From positions 39,562 through 103,561 of the forward strand of contig JAKVCO010000010.1 of NCBI GenBank assembly GCA_022448245.1: a DNA stretch of 64,000 nucleotides. The letters are read 5' to 3'. How positions within the stretch are numbered: position 1 is the stretch's first letter; each line of letters opens with the position of its first letter. Shown here piece after piece: positions 18,937 through 28,820 of the stretch. This DNA comes from Paracoccaceae bacterium. GTDB lineage: Bacteria > Pseudomonadota > Alphaproteobacteria > Rhodobacterales > Rhodobacteraceae. A model generated the notes under the pieces. That model saw only the letters and a list, made by a program, of their open reading frames with translations, was not told the origin of the DNA and did not search any database. The position numbers and the translations under genes are program-made.

Positions 18937-19586
18937 CGGCCAATCTCTAGAACGTAAACGACTTTGCCGATGAGGTTTTCGATGGGCACCTGCCCGACAC
19001 CACCCACGGCAGTCGGCAACCTGCTATCCGCGGAATTGTCCCGATTATCTCCCAGCACAAAGAAATGGCCATCATCGACTGTAAATTTCGGCGTCGTATC
19101 GAACATGGCGCCCTTTGCGATGCTGAGAACGCGATAAGATGCCCCGCTGGGCAACGTCTCAAGCATCTGTATCTTCACACATTCGCCTTGTTCTACGACC
19201 GGTCCATTCGCGCAGCGCGGATATAGTCGCGCACGTCCTTGGGGCTGGAACACTTCGACGTAGGGCTCGACTTCTTCAACTGAAGCTTCTTGGCCATTAA
19301 TAATCAGCGCCCCGTCCAAAAGTTGCACTGTATCACCTGGAAGGCCGATCAGTCGTTTGACGAACGTCTGTCCATGGCCTGGATGTCGAAATACAACGAT
19401 TTCGCCTCGTTCAGGTAATTCTGCTCCGATGCTGACAAGGGCATAATCGTTGATCTCCAACGATGGCTTCATGCTTCCACTAGGAATTCCGTAGGGTGCA
19501 AAGTTCAAACGAGCGATCAGAAGGCCCGCACCGACAAAAAGCGCAAGCGCGATCAACGCGCCATAGAAAAAGCGCGAGCGGGTCAC
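18933..19586 (-). CDS. Second signal peptidase I paralogue
   Basis: A 217-residue type I signal peptidase: one N-terminal membrane segment (about 6-26), nucleophile S38 in [11 protein letters not shown], general base K77 in [14 protein letters not shown], and the [11 protein letters not shown] box near 178-188. All catalytic boxes are present. I use the GTG at 19586 that overlaps the upstream lepB stop (GTGA); the frame is open to 19631. It is clearly a paralogue of the adjacent lepB (shared RCANG, ETLP.G.SYRVL), shorter, and visibly richer in A and T than its neighbours. It could share substrates with the first copy or be specialised. Confidence 0.85.
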   Translation of the reverse strand: MTRSRFFYGALIALALFVGAGLLIARLNFAPYGIPSGSMKPSLEINDYALVSIGAELPERGEIVVFRHPGHGQTFVKRLIGLPGDTVQLLDGALIINGQEASVEEVEPYVEVFQPQGRARLYPRCANGPVVEQGECVKIQMLETLPSGASYRVLSIAKGAMFDTTPKFTVDDGHFFVLGDNRDNSADSRLPTAVGGVGQVPIENLIGKVVYVLEIGR

Positions 19587-20422
19587 TCGATCTTCTTGAA
19601 GTAGCGATCTGAGCGCCACGTCCAGAACCACAGGATCGACCGGCCCGCGGAGGAGAACATGATGCGGTCCGCGCGGCCCACGATGTCTTCCAGCGGGACC
19701 TGACCGACACCGCCCACAGCCTGCGGGAAGCGGGAATCGGTGGAGTTATCGCGGTTGTCGCCCAGGAAGAAGAAGTGGCCGGGCTTCACGGTGAAGACTG
19801 GCGTGTTGTCAGCGGCCTGCTGGCCGATGTTGAGCACGCGGTAGCTTTTGCCGTTAGGCAGGGTTTCCTGCGCGGCTTCCTTTACGCATTCAGCGCCGAT
19901 GCCACGGGTGCCGTTCGCGCAGCGTGGGAACTGCCGTTGCGGGCCTTGTTCGTCGTAGATCTCAACGAAGGCCTCAGCCTCGACACGATCAACCGGCTGG
20001 CCGTTCAGGATGAGAACGCCGCCCCGCAACTGAACCGTGTCACCCGGCAGGCCAACGAGGCGCTTGATGAAGTCGCGGCCCGTCACCGGGTGGCGGAAGA
20101 CGACGACATCGCCGCGCTCCGGTTCACCGCCAAAGAGACGGTTCTCAGAGCCTTTGAAGACGCCGCAAAAATCCTCGGCATCCACGTCAATGCCGATCTG
20201 TGGGATCAGGATCGTGGGGCAGGACGCGTAGCTGTAGCCATAGGCCATCTTGTTGACGAACAGGAAATCGCCAATCAGCAGCGTGTCTTTCATGGAGCCC
20301 GAGGGGATCCAGAATGGCTGGAAAAAGAGCGTGCGGAAGATACCCGCAATCAAGAGCGCGTATACGATCGTCTTGATGGTCTCGATGATCGGGTTGCCCT
20401 TGTCTTCGGCTGCCTCGGCCAT
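19583..20422 (-). CDS. lepB: Signal peptidase I
   Basis: A 279-residue leader peptidase cleaving Sec signal peptides at the outer face of the inner membrane. A membrane segment at about 16-34 is followed by S43 in WIPSGSMKDTLLIGD and K120 in DFIKRLVGLPGDTV; GDNRDNSTDSR is the late conserved box. ATG 20422 with AGGAG upstream is chosen over an open extension to 20548 that lacks family similarity. It is the canonical lepB of the acpS-lepB-rnc-era-recO group. Confidence 0.95.
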   Translation of the reverse strand: MAEAAEDKGNPIIETIKTIVYALLIAGIFRTLFFQPFWIPSGSMKDTLLIGDFLFVNKMAYGYSYASCPTILIPQIGIDVDAEDFCGVFKGSENRLFGGEPERGDVVVFRHPVTGRDFIKRLVGLPGDTVQLRGGVLILNGQPVDRVEAEAFVEIYDEQGPQRQFPRCANGTRGIGAECVKEAAQETLPNGKSYRVLNIGQQAADNTPVFTVKPGHFFFLGDNRDNSTDSRFPQAVGGVGQVPLEDIVGRADRIMFSSAGRSILWFWTWRSDRYFKKIE

Positions 20423-20492
20423 GTCTGCTCCTATCTGCGTTCTGCCCGCCCTACTGCTTTGTGCGCTGCCCCAAGTCAAGCGCGCCGCCCGG

Positions 20493-20894
20493 CTAACCAA
20501 GCGGCCTTGCCTCGATGACGACAAATGCCTGCGCCCAGGGGTGATCATCGGTGAGCGTGACGTGGATGATGGCCTCGTGGCCCGCAGGGGTCATGTCCTT
20601 CAAGCGCTTTGCGGCCCAACCCGTGACATGCATCACCGGCTGACCGGACGATAGATTCGTGACCGCCATATCCTTCCAAGAGATACCCATGCGCAGGCCT
20701 GTGCCCAGCGCCTTGGAACAGGCCTCCTTTGCGGCCCAGCGCTTAGCGTAGGTGCCCGGCGTGTCGGCGCGGCGCTCGGCCTTGCGCTGCTCGGTGTCTG
20801 TAAAGACACGGGTGCGGAACCGGTCGCCAAACCGCTCCAGCGTTTTTTCGATGCGTTCGATGTTGGCGAGGTCAGTACCGATGCCGAGGATCAT
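20493..20894 (-). CDS. acpS: Holo-[acyl-carrier-protein] synthase
   Basis: A 133-residue AcpS, transferring 4'-phosphopantetheine from CoA to acyl carrier protein. It starts [19 protein letters not shown] with the metal-binding D8, and has the second signature [15 protein letters not shown] near 51-65. Start ATG 20894 overlaps the stop of the upstream hydrolase gene (ATGA). In place in the conserved pdxJ-acpS-lepB order, although two membrane-protein genes intervene between it and pdxJ here. Confidence 0.95.
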   Translation of the reverse strand: MILGIGTDLANIERIEKTLERFGDRFRTRVFTDTEQRKAERRADTPGTYAKRWAAKEACSKALGTGLRMGISWKDMAVTNLSSGQPVMHVTGWAAKRLKDMTPAGHEAIIHVTLTDDHPWAQAFVVIEARPLG

Positions 20895-22342
20895 ATCGTG
20901 GCCTGAAATAGTGGGAAGGTTACGCCGAGGGACCACGCAAGGATTACACCAAGTGCAATGCCGGGCGCGAGGGCCCCGGTACGCGTGGCGGTCCAGCGGC
21001 CCATGAGCCCGAAAATAAGAAAGAAGAGCAGGATCACCGGCGCAATGAGCGCGAGGAAGAAGAGGCCTTCGAAATCGAGCACGATCGCGAAGGCGAGCGA
21101 AGCGAAGAACGCCGCCCGATAGGTGATGCGCCGCCACAGGGGCGCGCGGCCACCTTCGGTCACAAGCGCATCCGCGGCCATGAAGGGCACCGCGCCCAGC
21201 GCCAGTGCTGCAAGGATCAGCGCGCGTTCAGCGTTGGGCAAGAAGTTCGCGGCATAGGCGTTGATGGCAAGGCCGAAGACCGCAATCCCCCAGAGCGTCA
21301 GCGCCGCAACGCCCGCCCAGGCAATCCGCCCGAACGGCACGCGGAAATAGCCGATGACATAGAGCTGCAGGAGCCCCGCAAACCCCAGATGCATGGCGAG
21401 GTAGTCGGCCACGAGGACAGGCAGCAGCTGAAGCTCCACCCAGAACACAGCCATGGGCGTAATGAGGGCGATGCCGGTGCACCACCAGAACGCCTTGCGC
21501 GGCACCTCGCCGGACTGCGGCGCCTCAGGCATGAGGCGCGAAATCGGCCACCACAGCACCATGAGCGCCCCGAGCAAGAGGAGCACCCAGTACCCGATCG
21601 TGGCAAGCGCAGGCTCTCTTTCCGGCACGCCATGCGCGCGGTCGAGCCAAAGCACCGACTCGCGCAGAGTGTAGGGCGAATAAAGGATGCCAACATGTTC
21701 GACCCGCGGAGCAACAAGCGCCATGCGGCTGCCGACGATCTCTCCCTCAATGGCCTTTGGGTCGATCTGCTGGATGGCGTCGCGGCCAAAATCGATCAAC
21801 CGCGCCTCCCACTCTCCCGCGATGAGGAGGAGGTCTTCCGGGTGATCGGCCGTCACCGCCTCTGAGAAGGCGGAAAGGGCGACGATGGGGCCTGCGGGGC
21901 GTTCCGCGGCGGCGCGCACAAGGATGTCGGTGGCCATGGAATGACCTAGCAGCGCGGGTTCAGGCCCCGCGAACTCCATCACGCGCACAAGCTCTTCGGT
22001 CAGCAAGCGAGTTGTGCCGCCGATGTCGGTCACGTCGCCCGACATCGGCACGGGGTTCAGACCATGGCCCTCAAGGTCATAGCTCGCCACGTCATATCCG
22101 TTCGCAGCCAGCGTCCAGCTCAGCGCGTTCATCAGCGGGCGCGATCCAGCAAAACCGTGAGCCACGACAACAGGGCCTCTGCCCTCGGGCGTGATGTAGC
22201 GGGTGACAGGTGTCTGACCCACCCAGGCGTTCTCCACCTCAACGTCGGGGCGCTTGCTTTCAATCTGCCAAAGCGAAAGGGCGGCCAGCAACAGGCCAAG
22301 CGCGAGGACGGCGAACCGGATCGTTGACGCTTTGTCGTTCAC
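20891..22342 (-). CDS. Alpha/beta-hydrolase domain fused to a multi-pass membrane domain
   Basis: A 483-residue protein. After an N-terminal membrane anchor (about 9-25), an alpha/beta-hydrolase domain carries the oxyanion-loop HGFAG at 62-66 and a nucleophile elbow GHSMA with S135. The second half (from about 260) has some seven hydrophobic segments. The hydrolase probably faces the periplasm or outer side of the membrane. GTG 22342 overlaps the upstream stop (GTGA). Substrate unknown; lipid or ester hydrolysis is only a class-level guess. Tight overlaps on both sides place it in the pdxJ-acpS operon. Confidence 0.7.
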   Translation of the reverse strand: MNDKASTIRFAVLALGLLLAALSLWQIESKRPDVEVENAWVGQTPVTRYITPEGRGPVVVAHGFAGSRPLMNALSWTLAANGYDVASYDLEGHGLNPVPMSGDVTDIGGTTRLLTEELVRVMEFAGPEPALLGHSMATDILVRAAAERPAGPIVALSAFSEAVTADHPEDLLLIAGEWEARLIDFGRDAIQQIDPKAIEGEIVGSRMALVAPRVEHVGILYSPYTLRESVLWLDRAHGVPEREPALATIGYWVLLLLGALMVLWWPISRLMPEAPQSGEVPRKAFWWCTGIALITPMAVFWVELQLLPVLVADYLAMHLGFAGLLQLYVIGYFRVPFGRIAWAGVAALTLWGIAVFGLAINAYAANFLPNAERALILAALALGAVPFMAADALVTEGGRAPLWRRITYRAAFFASLAFAIVLDFEGLFFLALIAPVILLFFLIFGLMGRWTATRTGALAPGIALGVILAWSLGVTFPLFQATI

Positions 22343-22746
22343 GCGCCGCGACGGTCCTGTGCAGCCCATTCGTTGCGCGCCCCGAGCGTCAGGAAAAGCC
22401 GGTTCGTGCCGAACCATAGCACCGCGCAAAAGAGGATCGCTGTGAGGCCCCATGTTGCTGGCAAACCGCGCGGTCCGAAGAATAGAGGCACCATGACGAC
22501 GGTCAGCATCACCAAAGCGATCCCTGTCATCACGAGCGCGTCCGTCCATGGGGAGGGTACCGGGTCACGGGTGGTCTTGGCATAGCGCGAGCCTTCGATC
22601 ATTGCCGCCGCTAGGGCGGGCAGGAAAACCGCTAAAGCAGGCGACATGTCAAACCCGAGGAGCGAGCGCGTACCTATCACGATCGCCAACAGCACAAAGG
22701 TGAAGCCCGCGAAGCACAGGCCATAGCGCCAGGGGGAAATGCTCAC
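22339..22746 (-). CDS. ABZJ_00895-like small membrane protein
   Basis: A 135-residue protein with four hydrophobic segments (about 10-26, 33-48, 68-88, 97-118), resembling the ABZJ_00895 family: start [14 protein letters not shown], the [18 protein letters not shown] loop near 48-66 and [21 protein letters not shown] at the end. Function is unknown. It overlaps pdxJ upstream by four bases and the hydrolase gene downstream by four bases. Confidence 0.7.
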   Translation of the reverse strand: MSISPWRYGLCFAGFTFVLLAIVIGTRSLLGFDMSPALAVFLPALAAAMIEGSRYAKTTRDPVPSPWTDALVMTGIALVMLTVVMVPLFFGPRGLPATWGLTAILFCAVLWFGTNRLFLTLGARNEWAAQDRRGA

Positions 22747-23507
22747 GCGACGTCTTCCTTCTGGGCACAGGCCTCATCCATGAGACGGCGCATCTCGTGG
22801 ATCGCCGGCGTGAGCCCGCGGAAGATGGATTCACCGATGAGGAAGTGACCGATGTTGAGCTCCCGCACCTCAGGCAGCGCCGCGATGGGGCTCACGCTGT
22901 CATAGGTGAGGCCATGCCCAGCGTGGACCTCGAGGCCCAGCGAATGGGCGAAGGCCGCCATCTCGGTCAAGGCCGCCAGTTCGCGATCGCGGGTGACGAG
23001 GTCGCGCTCAGCGATGGCGTCGCAATAGGCGCCGGTATGAAGCTCGATCACCTCAGCACCGATCCGGTGCGCGGCTTCGATCTGGCGACGATCTGCGGCG
23101 ATAAAGATCGACACACGGCAGCCCACATCGCGCAGCGGGGCAAGGAAATGCGCCAGGCGGTTTTCCTCACGCGCGACTTCGAGGCCACCCTCGGTCGTCC
23201 TCTCCTCGCGCTTTTCGGGCACGATGCATACGGCATGGGGTTTGTGGCGCAGCGCGATCTTCTGCATCTCTTCGGTGGCGGCCATCTCGAAGTTGAGCGG
23301 CACCGAAAGCACCTCCATCAGCCCTTCAATGTCGGCGTCAGAGATGTGGCGGCGGTCTTCGCGCAGGTGCGCTGTGATGCCGTCGGCGCCCGCCTCTTCG
23401 GCCATCTTCGCGGCACGCAAAGGATCCGGATACGCGCCGCCGCGTGCATTCCGCACGGTGGCCACGTGGTCAATGTTCACGCCGAGGCGTTGGTGAGGCA
23501 GTCCCAT
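22743..23507 (-). CDS. pdxJ: Pyridoxine 5'-phosphate synthase
   Basis: A 254-residue PdxJ, closing the ring of pyridoxine 5'-phosphate from 1-deoxyxylulose 5-phosphate and 3-amino-2-oxopropyl phosphate in the DXP-dependent vitamin B6 route. Family blocks are [17 protein letters not shown] at 8-24, [16 protein letters not shown] at 38-53, [10 protein letters not shown] and [12 protein letters not shown] near 200. PLP made here serves, among others, HemA in the photosynthesis cluster. It lies one base after the DUF2062 gene. Confidence 0.96.
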   Translation of the reverse strand: MGLPHQRLGVNIDHVATVRNARGGAYPDPLRAAKMAEEAGADGITAHLREDRRHISDADIEGLMEVLSVPLNFEMAATEEMQKIALRHKPHAVCIVPEKREERTTEGGLEVAREENRLAHFLAPLRDVGCRVSIFIAADRRQIEAAHRIGAEVIELHTGAYCDAIAERDLVTRDRELAALTEMAAFAHSLGLEVHAGHGLTYDSVSPIAALPEVRELNIGHFLIGESIFRGLTPAIHEMRRLMDEACAQKEDVA

Positions 23508-24176
23508 TTACGAGCCCTCCTGATCATTGAGTTTCTTCTGAATCGAACTCATCTTCGCCCGCTCGCGGATCTCGGCCAGCTTCTGCTTTACGCGGCCTTT
23601 GCGGCGGTTCTGGTAGGCGCGAATCACGGGCACCGAGAGGTAGTACATAATCGACGCGCAGATAATCCCGGGGATGATGCCGCCGATCAGATACGGGAAG
23701 AAAACATCGTCCCAGAACCGGGCAAGGCCTGACCAACGCGCTAGATCATCGGTGAAGACCGCTTTGAAGTTGTGCCACAGGTCCGCGGCAGCATTCGCAA
23801 AGCCACGTGAGACAGATCGCTCCGCGTCGCTCTTGGGCGCATCGCCAAGCAGGAAATAGCCCGACTGCAGGGCCACGACACCGATGGGCACATACGTCAG
23901 CGGGTTGCCGAAGAACGTCGCCAGCAGGGAGGCGATGATGTTCCCGCGCATCAGGAATGCCAAGCCACCGGCAATGATGAAGTGCAGGCCATAGAACGGC
24001 GTGAAGGCCGCAAAGACGCCCGCCCAAATCCCGCGCGCAATATACTCAGGAGAGCCCGGCAAACGTCCGACCCGTAACTTCACATAAGAAAACGCACGCA
24101 CCCAGCCGCCTCGGGGAAGGATTAATTCCTTCAACCCGCGCCAAAAGCCCAGTTTCTCACGTCTCTTGAAGACCAA
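23508..24176 (-). CDS. DUF2062 domain-containing membrane protein
   Basis: A 222-residue protein with the DUF2062 core: SPEYIARGIWAGVFAAFTPFYG near 38-59, GNIIASLLATFFGNPLTYVP near 78-97, and a second hydrophobic pair near 165-190, then a basic C-terminal tail. It is an inner-membrane protein of unknown function commonly found between rsh/rpoZ and pdxJ in this family. It begins 18 bases after rsh. Confidence 0.85.
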   Translation of the reverse strand: MVFKRREKLGFWRGLKELILPRGGWVRAFSYVKLRVGRLPGSPEYIARGIWAGVFAAFTPFYGLHFIIAGGLAFLMRGNIIASLLATFFGNPLTYVPIGVVALQSGYFLLGDAPKSDAERSVSRGFANAAADLWHNFKAVFTDDLARWSGLARFWDDVFFPYLIGGIIPGIICASIMYYLSVPVIRAYQNRRKGRVKQKLAEIRERAKMSSIQKKLNDQEGS

Positions 24177-24194
24177 GACGGCCCCCTCGTTAGC

Positions 24195-26354
24195 TCACGA
24201 CGCTTGTGCCTTATCGGCCCCGAAGGTCAAGCGTTCCGGATTACGATAGCGCGCAACTTCGGCGACATTTGGGTCTGCCGCCACTGCCGTTAGCACCGCA
24301 TGCATATGCTCTACATCACGTAGGTCGATATCTATCACGAGGCGATAAAAATCCGGTTTCTTATCGAGAAAACTAAGGTCCGAGATATTCGCATCCTGTT
24401 CGCCGATCAGCGTACAGATACGCCCGAGCACCCCTGCGTCGTTCGAAATCGTGACCTCAACACTCACCGTATTGGAAATACCATGGCGTCCGTCCTGCCA
24501 GCGCAGGTCCACCCAACGGTCTGATTCTTCCTCGTAGAGCTCCATGTTCGGGCAATCGATGGAGTGCACCACCACGCCTTTGCCACGGTACGTAATCCCA
24601 ACGATACGCTCGCCCGGCACCGGCTGACAGCACGGCGCCCGCTCAAAGCTCTGATCCGCATCAAGGCCGATCACCGCACGCTTGGGATCAATCTCGATAT
24701 GCGACTGGGGGGCGAGGTCTGGATAGACTGCTTGCACCACCTCGCGCGATGCGATCTCGGAGGATCCAACGCGCGCCAGAAGCTCATCAGCTGATTTCAT
24801 GCCTAAGGCTTTGGCCGCAATGCGCAGCACCTTTTGCGTGGCCGCTTTGCCGACGCCCTCAAAACTGGTGCGCGTAAGCTCCTGCCCGAGCTTCACGAAA
24901 CGCGCGTGATCTTCCTCACGCAGCGACCGACGGATCGCAGACTTCGCGCGCCCTGTGGCGGCAATGTCGATCCAGGTCACCTGGGGCTTTTGGCCTTCAG
25001 CGGTGATGACATCGACGCTTTGGCCGTTCTTCAAGCGCGTCCAAAGCGGCACGCGAATGCCGTCCACCTTCGCAGACACTGTCTGGTTCCCGATCCGGGT
25101 ATGCACCGCATAGGCGAAATCAAGCGGCGTCGCCCCGCGCGGCAGTCGGATCACATCACCCTTCGGCGTGAAGCAGAAGACCTGATCAGAATACATCTCG
25201 AGCTTCACGGCCTCGAGGAAGTTCTCATCATCGCTGTCTTCGCTCAGATGGTCGCTGATCCGCTCCATCCAGCGGGCGGGGTCGACGGCGAAGGGGTTCT
25301 CGACGCGCTCGCCGTCCCGGTAGGACCAGGTCGCCGCCACACCCGATTCAGCCACCTCGTGCATCTCGCGGGTCCGGATTTGCACTTCGACCTTCCGGCC
25401 GTTACGGCCTGACACCGTCGTGTGGAGCGACCGATAGCCGTTCTGCTTGGGTTGAGAGATGTAGTCCTTGAAGCGCCCGGGAACCGCCTTCCAGCGTTGG
25501 TGGATGGAGCCCAGCGCCTGATAGCAGGCGGCCTCGTCCTTCACGATCACGCGGAAACCGTAGATGTCTGACAGGCGCGAGAACGACAGCTGCTTCGACT
25601 GCATCTTGCGCCAGATCGAATAGGGCTTCTTGGCCCGGCCATGCACCTCGGCCTCGATATTGACCTTCTTCATCTCCAGTTTGATGTCGGCGATGATCTT
25701 GTTCATCACGTCGCCGGTTTCTTTCTGGAGCGTGATGAAGCGCCGGATGACCGAGTTGCGGCCTTCGGCGTTCAGCACGACGAACGCGAGGTCTTCGAGC
25801 TCCTCGCGCATGGATTGCATACCCATCCGGCCTGCGAGCGGCGCGAAAATGTCCATCGTCTCGCGCGCTTTTTGCTGCTGCTTCTCCGGATCCATCGATC
25901 GGATGGTGCGCATGTTGTGCAGGCGGTCTGCGAGCTTGACGAGCACCACGCGAATATCGCGCGATGTGGCCATGAAGAGCTTACGGAAGTTTTCGGCCTG
26001 CTTCGTCTCGGTCGAGGACAGCTGCAGCTTGGTGAGCTTGGTCACCCCATCGACAAGCTCTGCGACCTCGTTTCCGAACTGCTCGGCCACCTGCGCATAG
26101 GACGCGCGGGTGTCTTCGATCGTGTCATGAAGCAGGGCAGTGATGATCGTCGCGTCATCCAGGCGCTGCGCCGCGAGGATCGTGGCGACCTCAACAGGAT
26201 GCGTGAAGTAAGGCTCGCCCGAACGGCGAAACTGACCATGATGCATATCGCGACCGAAGGCGTACGCCTTGGCGATCAGGTCAGCATCTGCAGTGGGGTT
26301 GTAGTCGCGAACGAGCTCGATCAGGGTCTCAGGACCTGTGAGCTCGTCCAGCAT
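24195..26354 (-). CDS. rsh: Bifunctional (p)ppGpp synthetase/hydrolase
   Basis: A 719-residue RelA/SpoT homologue, the only one seen here. The HD hydrolase domain has HPVEVATIL and HDTIED near 50-80. The synthetase domain has LSDIYGFRVIV and RFKDYISQPKQNGYRSLHT near 265-315. A TGS domain follows (FCFTPKGDVIRLPRGATPLDFAYAVH near 385), then a conserved-cysteine segment and an ACT domain at the C-terminus. Both active sites look intact, so it should make and degrade the alarmone. It is six bases downstream of rpoZ, the usual arrangement. Confidence 0.96.
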   Translation of the reverse strand: MLDELTGPETLIELVRDYNPTADADLIAKAYAFGRDMHHGQFRRSGEPYFTHPVEVATILAAQRLDDATIITALLHDTIEDTRASYAQVAEQFGNEVAELVDGVTKLTKLQLSSTETKQAENFRKLFMATSRDIRVVLVKLADRLHNMRTIRSMDPEKQQQKARETMDIFAPLAGRMGMQSMREELEDLAFVVLNAEGRNSVIRRFITLQKETGDVMNKIIADIKLEMKKVNIEAEVHGRAKKPYSIWRKMQSKQLSFSRLSDIYGFRVIVKDEAACYQALGSIHQRWKAVPGRFKDYISQPKQNGYRSLHTTVSGRNGRKVEVQIRTREMHEVAESGVAATWSYRDGERVENPFAVDPARWMERISDHLSEDSDDENFLEAVKLEMYSDQVFCFTPKGDVIRLPRGATPLDFAYAVHTRIGNQTVSAKVDGIRVPLWTRLKNGQSVDVITAEGQKPQVTWIDIAATGRAKSAIRRSLREEDHARFVKLGQELTRTSFEGVGKAATQKVLRIAAKALGMKSADELLARVGSSEIASREVVQAVYPDLAPQSHIEIDPKRAVIGLDADQSFERAPCCQPVPGERIVGITYRGKGVVVHSIDCPNMELYEEESDRWVDLRWQDGRHGISNTVSVEVTISNDAGVLGRICTLIGEQDANISDLSFLDKKPDFYRLVIDIDLRDVEHMHAVLTAVAADPNVAEVARYRNPERLTFGADKAQAS

Positions 26355-26360
26355 GGCGTC

Positions 26361-26714
26361 TTACTTCTGGCCCTGCGCTTCCATCAATGCGCGCAGAAGC
26401 TTTTCGTCATTGAGATCGTCTTCGGCAGGCTTGTCCTGCTCAGCGCCCATCAGAAGCGACATGGAATCGTCTTCAGGCTCGTCGATCTCGATCTGGGTCT
26501 GGTTCGATTCGATCAAACGCTCGCGCAGTTCCTCGGCGGACTGTGTTTCGTCAGCGATCTCACGAAGGGAAACGACAGGGTTTTTGTCGTTGTCACGATC
26601 GACCGTAAGGGACGCTCCAGAGGAGATTTCACGGGCGCGATGCGCTGCGAGCATGACGAGCTCAAAACGGTTCGGGACTTTGTCGACGCAATCTTCAACG
26701 GTGACGCGGGCCAT
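26361..26714 (-). CDS. rpoZ: RNA polymerase subunit omega
   Basis: A 117-residue omega subunit, which stabilises the beta-prime subunit of RNA polymerase and forms part of a ppGpp site in proteobacteria. The N-terminus [20 protein letters not shown] and [11 protein letters not shown] is the family signature; the acidic C-terminal half is longer than in enterobacteria, as usual in this class. Coupled directly to rsh. Confidence 0.96.
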   Translation of the reverse strand: MARVTVEDCVDKVPNRFELVMLAAHRAREISSGASLTVDRDNDKNPVVSLREIADETQSAEELRERLIESNQTQIEIDEPEDDSMSLLMGAEQDKPAEDDLNDEKLLRALMEAQGQK

Positions 26715-26778
26715 GGGCGCTCCAATCTTCTCCGGGTGAGCGTCGCAGATAGGCTGTCAAGCTTGAATATGCAAGCGA

Positions 26779-27369
26779 TTAGTCAAGCGGAACAAGCTCC
26801 TCGAGGACCGCTGGCGGGAGGGCATCGCGCATCTCCAACACACTGAGCCCAAGAATGGGATGACGCCAATCGGGGGCAATATCCACGAGAGGCACCAGCA
26901 CAAACGCACGATCCTGCAAACGCGGATGCGGAAGGAGCAGTTCGTCCGGCGTTTCGGACATCTGCTGCTCAAGTGACAAACCACGCCAGCGCGCATGGGT
27001 TTCGAGATCGGGAATCACACGCTCCTCCGCCGCAATCAGATCCATATCCAGGGTACGTTGCCCCCACCGCACATCCCTCGTGCGTCCGTAAACGCTTTCA
27101 ATTTTGTGAAGGATCGCAAGCATTTCCTCAGGATCGGCCGGTCCAGCTACCTCAAATGCAGCATTTACGTAGTCTGGGCCGTTTCCGGCCGGGAACGCAG
27201 GTGACGAAAAAAAACGACTAATATTAATCAGTTTGCAATTATACTGCTCCGTATTTGCGACGGCATGCTGTAAGGTTTCTGCAGAGCTTCCGACCTCGGA
27301 GAAGAGGTTTGAGCCAAGCGCGACCAGATAGCGCCGCTGCGGAAGCAAAGAATTTGATGCTTGAGACAA
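26779..27369 (-). CDS. folK: 2-amino-4-hydroxy-6-hydroxymethyldihydropteridine pyrophosphokinase
   Basis: A 196-residue HPPK of folate synthesis. It has the N-terminal LVALGSNLFSEVGSS block, the central RDVRWGQRTLDMDLIA signature near 97-112 and the LPHPRLQDRAFVLVPL block near 145-160. No ATG lies near the expected N-terminus, so the TTG at 27369 is taken as start, with AGGA (27382-27379) upstream inside a palindrome. It is divergent from the NYN-domain gene. Confidence 0.92.
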   Translation of the reverse strand: MSQASNSLLPQRRYLVALGSNLFSEVGSSAETLQHAVANTEQYNCKLINISRFFSSPAFPAGNGPDYVNAAFEVAGPADPEEMLAILHKIESVYGRTRDVRWGQRTLDMDLIAAEERVIPDLETHARWRGLSLEQQMSETPDELLLPHPRLQDRAFVLVPLVDIAPDWRHPILGLSVLEMRDALPPAVLEELVPLD

Positions 27370-27370
27370 G

Positions 27371-27382
27371 AGGAAATTTCCT
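27371..27382. promoter_or_regulatory. Palindrome covering the folK ribosome site
   Basis: AGGAAATTTCCT is a 12-base perfect palindrome one base upstream of the folK start codon. Its left or right half supplies the AGGA ribosome site for folK on the minus strand. It may simply be a chance A/T-rich symmetry. Confidence 0.3.
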
Positions 27383-27459
27383 TATTTAGCGCGAAGCGCT
27401 TTGGAGAAGGGCACTCCACTCACAATCGCCGATTTAAAGCGCGTCAGAAAGGACACATC

Positions 27460-28053
27460 ATGTTTTACCGGGACGAACGGCTCGCACTGTTCATTGATGG
27501 GTCGAACCTCTATGCCGCTGCGAAAGCACTCGGCTTTGATATCGACTACAAACTGCTGCGGCAGGAGTTTATGAGACGTGGGAAATTACTGCGCGCGTTT
27601 TATTATACTGCCCTGCTTGAGAACGACGAGTATTCGCCGATCAGGCCGCTCGTCGATTGGCTCCACTACAATGGCTTCTCGATGGTGACGAAGCCGGCCA
27701 AAGAATACACAGACAGCCAAGGTCGCCGGAAGGTGAAAGGCAATATGGACATCGAGCTTACCGTCGATGCCATGGAGCTTGCCCCCCACGTAGACCATGT
27801 CGTGCTCTTCAGCGGCGACGGCGACTTCCGTCCGCTGATCGCAGCGCTCCAGCGTCGCGGTGTGCGCGTGTCAGTCGTGTCGACGATCCGTTCTTCGCCC
27901 CCGATGATCGCAGACGAATTGCGTCGTCAGGCTGACAACTTCATCGAGCTCGACGACCTCAAGGACGTCATTGGCCGCCCGCCGCGTGAACCGCGCGAAG
28001 AAGGCGCCAGGGCACCTTCTGCGCGCGAATACGCCGCCTCAGACGAAGACTAA
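27460..28053 (+). CDS. NYN-domain (LabA/DUF88-like) protein
   Basis: A 197-residue protein with a PIN-like NYN nuclease domain: LALFIDGSNLYAAAKALG at the start (D of FIDGSN as metal ligand), then KGNMDIELTVDAMEL near 92-106 and VVLFSGDGDFRPLIAAL near 115-131, the acidic residues of the predicted active site. NYN proteins are thought to be RNases; cyanobacterial LabA is a member. The frame is open from 27361, but ATG 27460 has AAAGGA upstream and the right N-terminus. The tail after 170 is rich in Arg, Glu and Pro. Confidence 0.88.
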   Translation: MFYRDERLALFIDGSNLYAAAKALGFDIDYKLLRQEFMRRGKLLRAFYYTALLENDEYSPIRPLVDWLHYNGFSMVTKPAKEYTDSQGRRKVKGNMDIELTVDAMELAPHVDHVVLFSGDGDFRPLIAALQRRGVRVSVVSTIRSSPPMIADELRRQADNFIELDDLKDVIGRPPREPREEGARAPSAREYAASDED

Positions 28054-28056
28054 GCC

Positions 28057-28078
28057 AAGGGCCCCTCGGGGCCCTTTT
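28057..28078 (+). terminator. Intrinsic terminator after the NYN gene
   Basis: AAGGGCCCC and GGGGCCCTT form a stem around a two-base core and are followed by a TTTT run, starting four bases after the stop codon. Confidence 0.85.
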
Positions 28079-28187
28079 GCTTGGGTGCTTCAGTTTCGTT
28101 GAACTGGCACTTCAATCGAATTGAGCTCTCACCGACTAGCGCCCTCATCCGCACTGTGATTGGCTGGGCGCGTAAGGGAGGCTCATC

Positions 28188-28799
28188 ATGTCGCTACAAT
28201 TCCTCATCACCGCATTCGTGGTCGTCATCGCGCCCGGCACTGGCGTCATCTATACGCTCGCCATCGGCTTGGGGCGCGGCGCGCGGGCGGCCTCGTGGGC
28301 GGCGCTTGGATGCACCCTCGGGATTGTCCCTCATGTGCTGGCGGCGATCCTTGGGATCGCGGCGCTTCTCCACACATCGGCCTTAGCCTTCCAGATCGTG
28401 AAGTTTGCAGGCGTGGCCTACCTCCTCTATCTCGCGTGGCAAGCCTTGCGTGCGGGTGGCAAGCTCAGCATCGAAGGCGATGCGCGGCCAGAGCATCCGT
28501 GGCGCACTGCGCGCCGTGGCGCCCTGATCAACATCCTGAACCCAAAGCTTTCGATCTTCTTTCTGGCGCTGCTGCCGCCATTCCTGAGTGGGGAGCCCGC
28601 CATCGCCACGGCTGAGATGGCGGCACTGGGCGGCGTCTTCATGGCGATGACGCTCGCTGTGTTCCTGGTCTACGGCGCCTTCGCGGCCCGAGTGCGGAAC
28701 TACATCCTGGGATCGCAGACTGTTCTGACGTGGCTCAATCGGACCTTCGCAGGCGTCTTCGCGCTCCTTGCTGGTCGACTTGCGCTTGAGCGTGCCTGA
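28188..28799 (+). CDS. LysE family translocator
   Basis: A 203-residue membrane protein with about six hydrophobic segments and the LysE/RhtB signature APGTGVIYTLAIGLGRGARA near 16-35 and FLNP-like INILNPKLSIFFLALLPPFL near 109-128. Members export amino acids such as lysine, threonine or homoserine lactone; the substrate here is unknown. It has AGGGAGG upstream of the ATG. Confidence 0.88.
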   Translation: MSLQFLITAFVVVIAPGTGVIYTLAIGLGRGARAASWAALGCTLGIVPHVLAAILGIAALLHTSALAFQIVKFAGVAYLLYLAWQALRAGGKLSIEGDARPEHPWRTARRGALINILNPKLSIFFLALLPPFLSGEPAIATAEMAALGGVFMAMTLAVFLVYGAFAARVRNYILGSQTVLTWLNRTFAGVFALLAGRLALERA

Positions 28800-28820
28800 G
28801 GCTGAGCTAAGACAGCCCTT

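Noticed and set aside
20423..20548. N-terminal extension of lepB to 20548
   Set aside because: The added residues are Arg/Ser-rich without similarity to signal peptidases, and AGGAG precedes the ATG at 20422.
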